Source: Mogibacterium diversum_A
Lineage (GTDB): Bacteria; Bacillota; Clostridia; Peptostreptococcales; Anaerovoracaceae
Reading direction: 5' to 3'
Assembly: GCF_938028775.1 (NCBI RefSeq)
Contig: NZ_CALIZG010000007.1
Span: 120,274-184,273, forward strand
DNA length: 64,000 nucleotides
Made by a program: the position numbers and the translations under genes. Of the stretch, positions 7,542 to 16,642 are shown piece after piece. Position 1 is the stretch's first letter; every line of letters starts with the position of its first letter. The notes under the pieces were generated by a model. The model worked only from the letters and a program-made list of their open reading frames with translations. It was not told the DNA's origin and searched no databases.

Positions 7542-10022
7542 TTACTTAGCCACGAAGTTTACTAGCTTACCTGGAATTACTATAGCTTTTACGATATTTA
7601 AATCACAGATAGCCTCCTGAACCTTATCACTATTTCTCGCAGCTTCTTCAAGCATTTCCTTTGATGAATCTTTTGACATTGTGAGCTTGTCCTTCAGCTT
7701 TCCATTTACTTGGACAATAATCTCAACCTCATCAAGAACCAATGCTGATTCATCATATTCTGGCCAAAGCACATTATATATGCGTGATTTTTCACCTAAA
7801 TCAGACCAAAGTTCTTCACATATATGTGGTGTGAATGGGCTTAGAACCAATATTGTGCTCTTAATAGCCTTATCGAGAAGAGGCATATTAACATTTTTAA
7901 GCTGCTTATACTTGTATAGCTCATTAACCAGCTCCATTATCGAGCTGATTGCAGTGTTGAAGCTGAATCTACCTCCAACATCATCTGATACTTTCTTAAT
8001 AGTTTTATTTAATTGATAGTTAAGAGCTTTATCTTCAGGAGTAACTGCAACTACATCACCAGAAACTGCATCAATATCTCTGATATCTGTTACATAATCA
8101 TATACAAGTCTGTAAACTCTGTTAAGGAATCTATAGCTTCCCTCTACACCAGCGTCTGACCAATCGAGCTCCTTTTCTGGTGGTGCAGCAAATAGTATGA
8201 ACAATCTAGCAGTATCTGCCCCATATTTCTTCTGAATTTCCTCAGGACTAACAACGTTACCAAGTGATTTGCTCATTTTAGCGCCATCCTTAATAACCAT
8301 ACCTTGTGTGAGAAGATTTTGGAACGGCTCTCTAGCCGAAACAAAGCCAAGATCTGCTAGTACCTTCTGGAAAAATCTTGAGTACAGAAGGTGAAGAATT
8401 GCGTGTTCAACACCACCGATATACTGATCCACACTCATCCAGTAATCAACTTTATCTCTATCAAAAGGTTTTTTGTCATTGTGAGGATCACAATATCTTA
8501 AAAAATACCATGATGAATCAACAAACGTGTCCATAGTGTCGATTTCTCTTCTAGCTGGTTTTCCGCAGCAAGGGCAAGTTGTATCAATAAAAGTTGAGCT
8601 AGTAGCTATTGGTGATTCACCCTTACCTGTAAATTCGATATCGGTAGGAAGCTTTACTGGAAGATTCTCTTCTTTTTCAGGTACCCAGCCGCATTCATCA
8701 CAATAAACCATCGGTATAGGGCATCCCCAGTACCTCTGCCTTGAAATTAGCCAGTCCCTTAGCTTAAAGTTAATTGACTTCTTTCCGATTCCTTTATCTT
8801 CAATATAATCGATAACCTTAGGAATTGATTTAAGATTATCTAGACCATTGAACTCACCTGAATTGATTAATTTACCTTCTGCAGGAGCAGCCTCCTTTAG
8901 GTCGTATAAATCAACTTCAGGGTCATTGACGTCTACTACTGGAATAATGTCTAGGCCAAATTTCTTTGCAAACTCAAAGTCCCTCTGATCATGAGCAGGA
9001 ACAGCCATTACAGCTCCAGTTCCGTAGTCCATAAGAACGTAATCTGAAATGTAAATAGGAATCTTCTTGCCAGTAAACGGATTTATACAGTAACGCCCTA
9101 TGAATACACCGGTTTTCTCCTTTGTCAGTGAAACTCTCTCAATTTCGCTCTTATGTGCACATTCTGCAATGTATTCATTTGTTGCTTCTTCGTATTCGGT
9201 TCCTACAGTTAACTCCTTTACATAAGGATGCTCTGGAGCCATAACCATAAATGTTACTCCGTAAACGGTATCACATCTCGTCGTATATACATTTAGAGCA
9301 TTATCTGTTCCATCTATCTGAAATCTGATTTCAGCTCCTGTCGATTTACCAATCCAATTCTTCTGCATAAGCTTAACTTTATTTGGCCAACCATCAAGCT
9401 TATCAAGATCTTCAAGTAAAGCGTCAGCATAATCAGTAATCTTTAAATACCATTGAGATAGATGCTTTTTTGTTACAGGTGTATGACAACGCTCACAAGC
9501 CCCTTCAACTACCTGTTCATTAGCGAGAACTGTCTTGCATGAAGGACACCAATTCACAGGATTCTCTTTCTTATAAGCGAGTCCTTTCTTCTGAAATTGG
9601 ATAAATAACCACTGCATCCAGCGATAGTAATCTTCCTTGCATGTAGCTATCTCTCTATCCCAGTCATAGCTAAATCCAAGTGCAGATAGCTGCTTACGCA
9701 TCTCGGCAATGTTGCTATCAGTCCAAATTGCAGGATGAATACCGTTCTTTATAGCTGCATTTTCTGCAGGAAGTCCAAACGAATCCCAGCCCATTGGATG
9801 AAGTACATTAAAGCCCTTCATTTTCTTAAATCTTGCAATAGCATCTCCAATAGAATAGTTACGCACATGTCCCATGTGGAGTTTTCCCGATGGATATGGG
9901 AACATCTCGAGTGTATAGTATTTTTCTTTTGAGTTATCATCACTCGTTTTAAAGGCCTGTTCATCAGACCAAATTTTTTGCCACTTTGATTCTATCTCGC
10001 CGAAATTGTATTTTTCGTTCAT
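7542..10022 (-). CDS. leuS: Leucyl-tRNA synthetase
   Basis: An 826-residue class Ia synthetase charging tRNA-Leu. The HIGH motif appears as HMGH (49-52) in PYPSGKLHMGHVRNY and the KMSKS motif as DGAKMSKSLGN. An editing domain is inserted between them (TTRCDTVYGVTFMV, later GTGAVMAVPAHDQRDFEFA). Two zinc-type cysteine pairs are present (CPSC...CERC, CCGKPA). A longer frame beginning at a TTG (10,049) overlaps rsfS, but the ATG at 10,022 has an AAAGGG site seven bases upstream and gives the usual N-terminus MNEKYNFGEIE. Two tRNA-Leu genes lie elsewhere in the window (21.9 kb). Confidence 0.97.
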   Translation of the reverse strand: MNEKYNFGEIESKWQKIWSDEQAFKTSDDNSKEKYYTLEMFPYPSGKLHMGHVRNYSIGDAIARFKKMKGFNVLHPMGWDSFGLPAENAAIKNGIHPAIWTDSNIAEMRKQLSALGFSYDWDREIATCKEDYYRWMQWLFIQFQKKGLAYKKENPVNWCPSCKTVLANEQVVEGACERCHTPVTKKHLSQWYLKITDYADALLEDLDKLDGWPNKVKLMQKNWIGKSTGAEIRFQIDGTDNALNVYTTRCDTVYGVTFMVMAPEHPYVKELTVGTEYEEATNEYIAECAHKSEIERVSLTKEKTGVFIGRYCINPFTGKKIPIYISDYVLMDYGTGAVMAVPAHDQRDFEFAKKFGLDIIPVVDVNDPEVDLYDLKEAAPAEGKLINSGEFNGLDNLKSIPKVIDYIEDKGIGKKSINFKLRDWLISRQRYWGCPIPMVYCDECGWVPEKEENLPVKLPTDIEFTGKGESPIATSSTFIDTTCPCCGKPARREIDTMDTFVDSSWYFLRYCDPHNDKKPFDRDKVDYWMSVDQYIGGVEHAILHLLYSRFFQKVLADLGFVSAREPFQNLLTQGMVIKDGAKMSKSLGNVVSPEEIQKKYGADTARLFILFAAPPEKELDWSDAGVEGSYRFLNRVYRLVYDYVTDIRDIDAVSGDVVAVTPEDKALNYQLNKTIKKVSDDVGGRFSFNTAISSIMELVNELYKYKQLKNVNMPLLDKAIKSTILVLSPFTPHICEELWSDLGEKSRIYNVLWPEYDESALVLDEVEIIVQVNGKLKDKLTMSKDSSKEMLEEAARNSDKVQEAICDLNIVKAIVIPGKLVNFVAK

Positions 10023-10038
10023 AATCGTACCCTTTCTT

Positions 10039-10383
10039 TTATTCTTCAATGAATACTATTTCGCAATCACTCCAAATCTTATCGAGAGTGTATTTGTCTC
10101 TAGTCTCTGCCGTAAATAGATTTATAATTATATCCCCATAGTCTGCGAGAATCCATCCGGAACCTTGAATCCCTTCGACGTTTTTCTGTTCAAGTCCCAG
10201 CTCCGCTGCCTTCCCTTCTGCGAAGTCAAGAAGCGCACTAAGCTGTCTGTCAGAACCTGCAGTTGCGTTGATGAAAAAATCTGCAAATGAGGATTTTTCA
10301 GCAATGTTAATAACTGTAATATCACGAGCCTTTTTCTCGGATAAAACCTTAGCTATCTCAATTGCGTTATTCTGCATTGTCAT
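10039..10383 (-). CDS. rsfS: Ribosomal silencing factor RsfS
   Basis: A 114-residue RsfS (DUF143) protein that binds ribosomal protein uL14 and blocks joining of the 30S and 50S subunits, reducing translation in starvation. The family's core is recognisable as ITVINIAEKSSFADFFINATAGSD (about residues 22-45), then GSGWILADYGDIIINLF and a DKIWSD element near the C-terminus. It sits two bases downstream of yqeK and just upstream of leuS, the usual nadD-yqeK-rsfS order of Firmicutes. Length is standard. Confidence 0.95.
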   Translation of the reverse strand: MTMQNNAIEIAKVLSEKKARDITVINIAEKSSFADFFINATAGSDRQLSALLDFAEGKAAELGLEQKNVEGIQGSGWILADYGDIIINLFTAETRDKYTLDKIWSDCEIVFIEE

Positions 10384-10385
10384 AA

Positions 10386-10967
10386 TTAACCCTTCCTTTC
10401 GGTAATTTTATCAAGAATGAAACGTTTTGCTTCATATGTGTCATCATCGACTGAAATGCCTCGTCTACCTAATAATTCAATACTGAAATCTATTATCTCA
10501 AGACAAGCTGTATCAAGGTCTTTTCTAGCAAGATCTCGAAGTTCTGCTGCTTCGGGATAATTTCTGTTAATTTCGATAGCGTCAGCAACATAGACAATTT
10601 CCTCAAGCATACTCATTCCATAGCGACCTGCAGTATGGGATGAAACTGCCATCAAAATCTCTGGATCATCGATACCGAAATCTATTCTAAGCATTGCCGC
10701 ACCCACTTTAGAATGGGCAAGCTCAGGTCTATTGTAATATTTTAAATCGATACCATATGTCCTTATCAAACGATTCATGGTCTCACAAGAGAAACATTTT
10801 GCTATGTCATGGACCAATCCTGCAAATTGAGCTTTTTTAACATCGGCACCATATATCGATGCTAAGTCACCAGCCATCTCTACCACCCCTAACGAGTGAG
10901 TATATCTTTGAGGTTTAAGTACATGCTTAAGATAATCGTCAATCTCTCTAGTCATTGTATAATCCAT
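10386..10967 (-). CDS. yqeK: HD-domain nucleotide hydrolase YqeK
   Basis: A 193-residue HD-superfamily phosphohydrolase. YqeK enzymes hydrolyse diadenosine tetraphosphate symmetrically to ADP. Metal ligands are visible in RYTHSLGVVEMAGDLA (the first His), LVHDIAKCF (the HD pair) and ELAHSKVGAAML. The later SSHTAGRYGMSMLEEIVYVADAIE completes the signature. It overlaps the 3' end of nadD by 20 bases and abuts rsfS, giving a compact nadD-yqeK-rsfS unit. Confidence 0.93.
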   Translation of the reverse strand: MDYTMTREIDDYLKHVLKPQRYTHSLGVVEMAGDLASIYGADVKKAQFAGLVHDIAKCFSCETMNRLIRTYGIDLKYYNRPELAHSKVGAAMLRIDFGIDDPEILMAVSSHTAGRYGMSMLEEIVYVADAIEINRNYPEAAELRDLARKDLDTACLEIIDFSIELLGRRGISVDDDTYEAKRFILDKITERKG

Positions 10968-11553
10968 TTTTTATTATATATTCCTCAACATTTGCACTTA
11001 CTAAACCTGTAATTGATCTCCCATTCCTACATAGTGCACGTATCTGAGATGATGAACAGTCAATCGGAGGCATATGCAAAATATGTATTTCGGCGTTGTA
11101 TGTCTTACGATATTCGGCTATTTTTTTAGTGCCCGAATAATTATCAACTCCAGGTCTTAAAGCGGTAATAAGAGGAAATTCCTTTAAAATATTCTCTCCT
11201 CTATACCATGAGTCTACAGCAACTACGGAATCAAATCCCAATACGAAGTAAAGACGAGCATCATATATAGCTGTAAGTTCATTCAGCGTATCATATGTAT
11301 ATGAAATACCTTTTTTTTCTATCTCATATCTAGTCATCTCTAAACGCTTATCAGATGCTATGGCTAGTTCAATCATGTTGCATCGATGCTCAGCTGAAGT
11401 AATATTCGCATCTAGCTTGAATGGTGAGACTGAATTGGGCATGAATACCAATTTATCTAAGCCTAATTCATTTAAAGCTGTCGTTGCCAGTGCAATATGT
11501 GCAATATGAATAGGATCGAATGTACCGCCGAATATCGCTATTTTTTTCATCAA
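10948..11553 (-). CDS. nadD: Nicotinate-nucleotide adenylyltransferase
   Basis: A 201-residue nucleotidyltransferase that converts nicotinate mononucleotide and ATP to deamido-NAD in NAD biosynthesis. The ATP-binding T/HxGH-type signature is present as GGTFDPIHIAHIALA (about 9-23), and the second motif near the C-terminus is SSSQIRALCRNGRSI. Length is typical. It overlaps yqeK. An NAD kinase gene in the same window (45,968) acts later in the pathway. Confidence 0.95.
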   Translation of the reverse strand: MMKKIAIFGGTFDPIHIAHIALATTALNELGLDKLVFMPNSVSPFKLDANITSAEHRCNMIELAIASDKRLEMTRYEIEKKGISYTYDTLNELTAIYDARLYFVLGFDSVVAVDSWYRGENILKEFPLITALRPGVDNYSGTKKIAEYRKTYNAEIHILHMPPIDCSSSQIRALCRNGRSITGLVSANVEEYIIKNGLYND

Positions 11554-11590
11554 GATTATTTCCTATAAACTAAAAGTTATTAGCATATAA

Positions 11591-13369
11591 TTAGTTGTGT
11601 TCATGCTTGGCCACAACGGCTAGTCCTAACTCTTCAAGCTGAACAGAATCTGCCTTTCCAGGAGCTTCTGAGACAGGGCATTCAGCATTCGCATTCTTAG
11701 GAAATGCAATTACTTCTCTGATGCTACTCTCGCCAAGTAAAAGCATTACCATTCTATCTAGTCCATATGCGAGCCCTGCATGAGGGGGTGCACCATACTT
11801 GAACGCCTCGATAAAGAATCCGAACTTCTCCATCCTTTCCTCTTCTCCGAGACCAAGTACCTTAAACATTTTATCTTGAAGTTCTCTATCGTGAATTCTG
11901 ATTGATCCACCACCTAGTTCAACTCCGTTTAAAACTATGTCATATGCGTCTGCATTTAAAGATAGTATATCTCCATCGAGCTTATCTAATTCATCAAGTT
12001 TTGGCTGAGTAAATGGATGATGCATCGCTTTAAGATTGCCCTCATCATCCTTTTCAAACATTGGAAAATCCACTACCCAAAGGAAGTTAAACTTGTTATC
12101 GTCAAGAAGACCAAGAATTCCGGCAATTTTCCTTCTAAGCCATCCTAAAGTATCAAACACTACCTTTGGCTGTGCGGATACAATAAATATTATATCACCC
12201 GGTTTTGAGCCACAACGTTCAGCTACTTTAGTTAATTCTCCATCATTAAGAAACTTGCTCGCCGAAGAAGAGAACCCATCTTCTTCGACTTTTATCCATA
12301 GAAGTCCCTTTGCGCCATAGTGCTTCGCTTCATCTGTAAGCTTGTCAATTTTCTTTCTAGAGAACTCAGCTGCTCCACCAGGAATTGAAATACCTCGTAT
12401 GTCCCCACCAGTTTCAAGTGCGTCTTTAAACACCATAAAGTCGCTTTCTTTAAATATATCGTTTAATTTATTTAATTCAATATCAAAACGAGTATCAGGC
12501 TTATCAGAGCCGTATCTCTCCATAGCTTCTTTATATGTTAATCTTGGGAACGGAGTATCTATGTCGATTCCTTTTAATTCCTTCATTATGCGTTTCAGCA
12601 AACCTTCCTGCATACTTATAACATCATCAGAATCTGCAAAAGACATCTCGAGATCTATTTGAGTAAACTCTGGCTGCCTGTCTGCGCGAAGATCTTCATC
12701 TCTAAAGCACTTAACAATCTGAAAATACCTATCAGTACCTGCCACCATAAGGAGTTGCTTGAACATCTGTGGTGACTGAGGGAGTGCATAGAAAGACCCG
12801 TGATTAACTCTGCTTGGAACAAGATAGTCCCTCGCTCCTTCTGGCGTTGGTTTAATCAGCATCGGGGTTTCAACTTCGGTAAATCCATTTTCGTCGAAAT
12901 AATCACGTACAAGCTTCGTAAGCCTGTGACGGAATGTAAGGTTTCTTTGCATCTTACTCTTCCTCAGGTCCAGGTAGCGATACTTTAACCTGAGGTTTTC
13001 ATCTACATTATCGTCATCCTTAATATAAATCGGTGGAGTATCAGCTTCGGAATAAATCACAAGGTCATTTGCAAAAACTTCTATTGCTCCAGTTGGCAAA
13101 TTATCATTCTTTGAAGATCTTTCCTTTACCGTGCCAGTAACCCCTATAACGTATTCTGATCTGAGGGATTTCGCTTTCTCTAGAAGCTCTTCCGGGATAT
13201 CCTCGTTAAATGTAATCTGCGTAATTCCGGATTTATCTCTGATGTCGACAAACACAAGACCACCAAGGCTTCTAGCCTTAGCAACCCAACCGTTTAGGAC
13301 AACTTCTTTACCTGCGTCTTCTAATCTTAACTCACCGCACATATGTGTTCTTTTAAGTAATGTAGACAT
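11591..13369 (-). CDS. aspS: Aspartyl-tRNA synthetase
   Basis: A 592-residue bacterial-type class IIb synthetase. An N-terminal OB-fold anticodon-binding domain (about 8-110, VVLNGWVAKARSLGGLVFVDIRD) precedes the catalytic core with motif 2 (CFRDEDLRADRQPEFTQIDLE) and motif 3 (GLAYGLDRMVMLL). A GAD insertion lies between them, as in bacterial enzymes. The ATG at 13,369 is preferred to an upstream TTG at 13,381, which lies only a base or two from the AGGAG; the ATG start overlaps the hisS stop. Whether it also charges tRNA-Asn cannot be decided here, although asnA in this window makes free asparagine. Confidence 0.96.
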   Translation of the reverse strand: MSTLLKRTHMCGELRLEDAGKEVVLNGWVAKARSLGGLVFVDIRDKSGITQITFNEDIPEELLEKAKSLRSEYVIGVTGTVKERSSKNDNLPTGAIEVFANDLVIYSEADTPPIYIKDDDNVDENLRLKYRYLDLRKSKMQRNLTFRHRLTKLVRDYFDENGFTEVETPMLIKPTPEGARDYLVPSRVNHGSFYALPQSPQMFKQLLMVAGTDRYFQIVKCFRDEDLRADRQPEFTQIDLEMSFADSDDVISMQEGLLKRIMKELKGIDIDTPFPRLTYKEAMERYGSDKPDTRFDIELNKLNDIFKESDFMVFKDALETGGDIRGISIPGGAAEFSRKKIDKLTDEAKHYGAKGLLWIKVEEDGFSSSASKFLNDGELTKVAERCGSKPGDIIFIVSAQPKVVFDTLGWLRRKIAGILGLLDDNKFNFLWVVDFPMFEKDDEGNLKAMHHPFTQPKLDELDKLDGDILSLNADAYDIVLNGVELGGGSIRIHDRELQDKMFKVLGLGEEERMEKFGFFIEAFKYGAPPHAGLAYGLDRMVMLLLGESSIREVIAFPKNANAECPVSEAPGKADSVQLEELGLAVVAKHEHN

Positions 13370-13370
13370 C

Positions 13371-14624
13371 TTATTTTTCAATCTCCTTAGTTATATCTAT
13401 GGCGTTAATTTCTTTTTGCTCACCGCTATGCATATTTTTTAGCGTAACTATACCCTTTTCAATCTCGTTATCACCGATAACAACTGAGTATCGTGCATTT
13501 AGCTTATTAGCATACTTCATCTGACCTTTGAGATTTCTGTTTAGAGTATCTATGATTGCCGAAACGCCACCCGCTCTTAATTTGTGAACTAAATCGAGCG
13601 CATAGAGTCTAGCTTTATCACCGATAAATGAAACAGATATATCTGGAACATTTGGATCATCTACGATAATATCGTTTTGCTCCATAAGAATAAGCAATCT
13701 CTCTTTACCTAACCCGAATCCAACACCAGGAATTGAAGGTCCACCAATTTCTTCTACTAAGTGGTCATATCTACCACCTCCGCAAATTGTTCCTTGTGCA
13801 CCAATCTTTGTTGTTACAAACTCGAAAGCAGTCTTCGTGTAATAGTCTAGTCCACGTACGATTCTTGGATCGACAACATAAGAAATATCCATTGCGTCAA
13901 GATTAGCTTTCAATGCCTCGAAAGCAGCTTTACAATCATCGCAAAGGTAATCGAGCATATATGGTGCATCTTTAGCAATCCTCTGATCAGTAGCGTCTTT
14001 GCTATCGATGATACGCATTGGATTTGCCTCAAATCGATCTTTACTAATGTCTGATAGTTCCTCGTAATATGGTCGTAAATAATCTTGAAGAGCCTTTCTA
14101 TACACCGGTCTGCATTCTCTGCAACCAACGCTGTTGATTCTTAATTCAACATCTTCAATTCCAATTTTTTTAATAAAATCAGATGCAAGTGCTATGACTT
14201 CAGCATCAGCCATCATATCTGGAGTACCAAAATTCTCGACACCGAACTGGTGGAACTCACGAAGTCTACCAGCCTGTGGTCTCTCATACCTAAAACAAGG
14301 CGTATCATAATAATACTTAGTTGGCTGCATTTCTGCATAGTCATGACTTTCAATAAATGCTCTAACAGCAGGAGAAGTTCCTTCAGGCTTCAAAGTGATG
14401 CTGCGATGGCCAAGATCCTCAAATGTGTACATTTCCTTCTGTACTATATCGGTAGTCTCACCAACACCTCTGTTAAAAAGTTCAGTACTTTCAAACATAG
14501 GTGTCCTCACTTCTCCAAAACCATAAAGGCGGCAAAGTTCCGAGAATTCCTTTTCTATATATTGCACTTTGTATGAATCCCTTGGCATTGTATCCTTGGT
14601 TCCTTTTGGTGCTTTTATTGCCAT
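13371..14624 (-). CDS. hisS: Histidyl-tRNA synthetase
   Basis: A 417-residue class IIa synthetase. It opens with the characteristic APKGTKDTMP motif (about 4-13). Motif 2 appears as CFRYERPQAGRLREFHQFG, and the histidine-A motif as RGLDYYTKTAFEF. The C-terminal anticodon-binding domain holds DTLNRNLKGQMKYANKLNARYSVV, with a lysine-rich segment typical of the family. It is immediately upstream of aspS, the common hisS-aspS pair of Firmicutes, and the two overlap around the stop/start. Confidence 0.97.
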   Translation of the reverse strand: MAIKAPKGTKDTMPRDSYKVQYIEKEFSELCRLYGFGEVRTPMFESTELFNRGVGETTDIVQKEMYTFEDLGHRSITLKPEGTSPAVRAFIESHDYAEMQPTKYYYDTPCFRYERPQAGRLREFHQFGVENFGTPDMMADAEVIALASDFIKKIGIEDVELRINSVGCRECRPVYRKALQDYLRPYYEELSDISKDRFEANPMRIIDSKDATDQRIAKDAPYMLDYLCDDCKAAFEALKANLDAMDISYVVDPRIVRGLDYYTKTAFEFVTTKIGAQGTICGGGRYDHLVEEIGGPSIPGVGFGLGKERLLILMEQNDIIVDDPNVPDISVSFIGDKARLYALDLVHKLRAGGVSAIIDTLNRNLKGQMKYANKLNARYSVVIGDNEIEKGIVTLKNMHSGEQKEINAIDITKEIEK

Positions 14625-14646
14625 AATCTCCTCCTAAATAGTACTC

Positions 14647-16026
14647 TTAATCAAAATATTTATGCTTTCTAGCAATAATGTTATCAATCCGTTCTACGTA
14701 CATTCTATAGTCGTTTATATTAGGTATGCGTTCTAATCGGTTTTCTGATGGAAAATAACGCTTTCCAATCGCTCCTGCGCCGAGCCCAATAATTGTCTGC
14801 ATCTCTTCCATGATTCTTATGTTATACAAAGAATGTAGACCCGGGATACACCAACCGGTGTTTTCAAATGATCCCATCTGATGCTTCTGCCTATATACGT
14901 AATAAGGTACAAAACCAGCTGCATGAAGTATAGTAGACGCTTTGTCTAACATCGTCTCTACCTCTCTTACCCCTCTCAGATGATAATCGGGATCTTCTTG
15001 TTTGAGTTTAGAGCCTCGTTTTACAGATAATGTATGCACGGTAATGTTATTAGCACCTATATCTATTAACTTCTCAATAGTGTTTTCGATATCATCAGCT
15101 GTTTCATCTGGAAGACCAGCTATAACATCGGAATTTATAACCTCAAATTCATATTCACGAGCAAGCTTGAATGCATTTCTTATGTCATCACTTGAATGAG
15201 ATCTTCCGATTTTCTTAAGTGTTTCATCATTCATTGATTGAGGATTTATGCTGATGCGTTTTACGCCAGATTGCTTTATTGCGTTTAATCTATATTTATC
15301 TATCGTATCTGGTCTACCAGCTTCAACTGTTGTTTCTATATCTCTCAGTTTAATGTCAAATGAGTGCTCTATCGAATTAAATAAAGAAACAAGTTCGATA
15401 GCATTTAGAGAAGTTGGTGTGCCGCCACCAAAATATACACTTTCAATGTTCTTGCCAGATCCTCTAAAGAGCCTGCCGCATTCAGTTATTTCCTTTTTAA
15501 GCTCCGGAAGATATCTGAGAATTGACTTATCTCTAGCAAGCTCAGAACCAAATGAACAATATGAGCAGATGCTAGGGCAAAATGGAATGCTAGTGTATAT
15601 TGACCATTTGTTGCAGTCAGCAACTGGCACATTTTCAATCTGGTATCTTAGAATCTCATCTATAAGTTTTCTTTTGCCATCTGAAACCATATATATATCA
15701 GATAAGCCCTTTTCAACTTCGGAAAAATCGTATCCTTCTAGATAGAGATTCATCGCAGGCTTGAGAGGTTTAACACCTGTCAGAGTTCCCCAATCAGGGG
15801 ATTTGCCAGTAATTTCAGATAGTGTTCTAAATATATCGCGTTTTATACAATCTCTATCTTGTCTCAAATCAGCGTTAAAAATCAGACTGTAATCACCAAG
15901 TGCTAAATTGTCTGCATTTTCTATATTAATTGGTATAACCTCATATTCATCGTCAGCAAAAAACTCTCGAGCTAACTCCGAGTAGTGATGTTCGTTATAT
16001 ATTCCATTAACATACAATCTATACAA
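14647..16026 (-). CDS. hemZ: HemZ-like coproporphyrinogen dehydrogenase (radical SAM)
   Basis: A 459-residue radical SAM protein of the HemN/HemZ family. A ~145-residue N-terminal region typical of HemZ precedes the TIM-barrel with the cluster motif CPSICSYC in SIPFCPSICSYCSFGS, followed by YFGGGTPTSL. The HemZ-type signature YYVYRQKHQMG is present near residues 390-400. Family members are annotated as oxygen-independent coproporphyrinogen III oxidases, but true activity is proven for few, and related proteins insert or traffic heme. No other heme genes are in the window, so the role stays tentative. It overlaps the hydrolase gene upstream by 8 bases. Confidence 0.85.
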   Translation of the reverse strand: MYRLYVNGIYNEHHYSELAREFFADDEYEVIPINIENADNLALGDYSLIFNADLRQDRDCIKRDIFRTLSEITGKSPDWGTLTGVKPLKPAMNLYLEGYDFSEVEKGLSDIYMVSDGKRKLIDEILRYQIENVPVADCNKWSIYTSIPFCPSICSYCSFGSELARDKSILRYLPELKKEITECGRLFRGSGKNIESVYFGGGTPTSLNAIELVSLFNSIEHSFDIKLRDIETTVEAGRPDTIDKYRLNAIKQSGVKRISINPQSMNDETLKKIGRSHSSDDIRNAFKLAREYEFEVINSDVIAGLPDETADDIENTIEKLIDIGANNITVHTLSVKRGSKLKQEDPDYHLRGVREVETMLDKASTILHAAGFVPYYVYRQKHQMGSFENTGWCIPGLHSLYNIRIMEEMQTIIGLGAGAIGKRYFPSENRLERIPNINDYRMYVERIDNIIARKHKYFD

Positions 16027-16642
16027 AAGGATTTTCCCTCATCTCTAATTCAATAGTTGTGGATGGTCCATGACCTGGATATACAATCGTCTTACCATCT
16101 AGTTTAAAGAGCTTGTTCTGAATTGATTCCTTGAGATGCCCCCAATTTCCACCATATAAATCTGTTCTTCCAACGCTCTTGAAAAACAAAGTATCACCAC
16201 TGAACAGATTGCCATCTGCAAGTATGCACATACCCCCTTTAGTATGACCTGGTGTGGTGATAAACTTGAGGGTTGTGTTTCCAAGCATAAGTTCTTCGTT
16301 ATCAGCAATGTAGATATCAGCTTCTAAGGCGATATCTTCATTCGTGTATTGCTTAGTTCCATTGATTGACGAATCGGTTATCATCTCATGCTCATCAAAA
16401 TTTACAATCAGCTTTGCATTAGGATAATTGCTCTTATATTCATTAAGGGCAATTATATGATCCCAATGTGCATGAGTCAGAATAATATAACTTAACTTAT
16501 TCTCTCCTCCGATAAAAAAATCGATAGAGTCATTGTGACAGCCTGGGTCAATTACTGCACAAAGCCCTGTAGCATCATCCTTTACTACATATGTGTTCTC
16601 TCCTATTGGAGCACATTCAATTCGTTTAACATTTATACTCAT
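16019..16642 (-). CDS. Metallo-beta-lactamase fold hydrolase (glyoxalase II-like)
   Basis: A 207-residue MBL-fold protein of the YcbL/GloB-like group. Metal ligands are visible as THAHWDHI (HxHxDH), then TTPGHTKGGMCI, FSGDTLFF and a final YPGHGPSTTIE. It is shorter than true glyoxalase II, lacking the C-terminal substrate domain, and the natural substrate is unknown. The start shares its position with the end of rel (one-base overlap) and its stop overlaps hemZ, so it is part of the rel-MBL-hemZ-hisS-aspS transcript, an arrangement common in Clostridia. Confidence 0.88.
   Translation of the reverse strand: MSINVKRIECAPIGENTYVVKDDATGLCAVIDPGCHNDSIDFFIGGENKLSYIILTHAHWDHIIALNEYKSNYPNAKLIVNFDEHEMITDSSINGTKQYTNEDIALEADIYIADNEELMLGNTTLKFITTPGHTKGGMCILADGNLFSGDTLFFKSVGRTDLYGGNWGHLKESIQNKLFKLDGKTIVYPGHGPSTTIELEMRENPFV

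Noticed and set aside
10022..10049. TTG start of leuS overlapping rsfS
   Set aside because: The ATG at 10,022 has a good ribosome site and gives the normal N-terminus.
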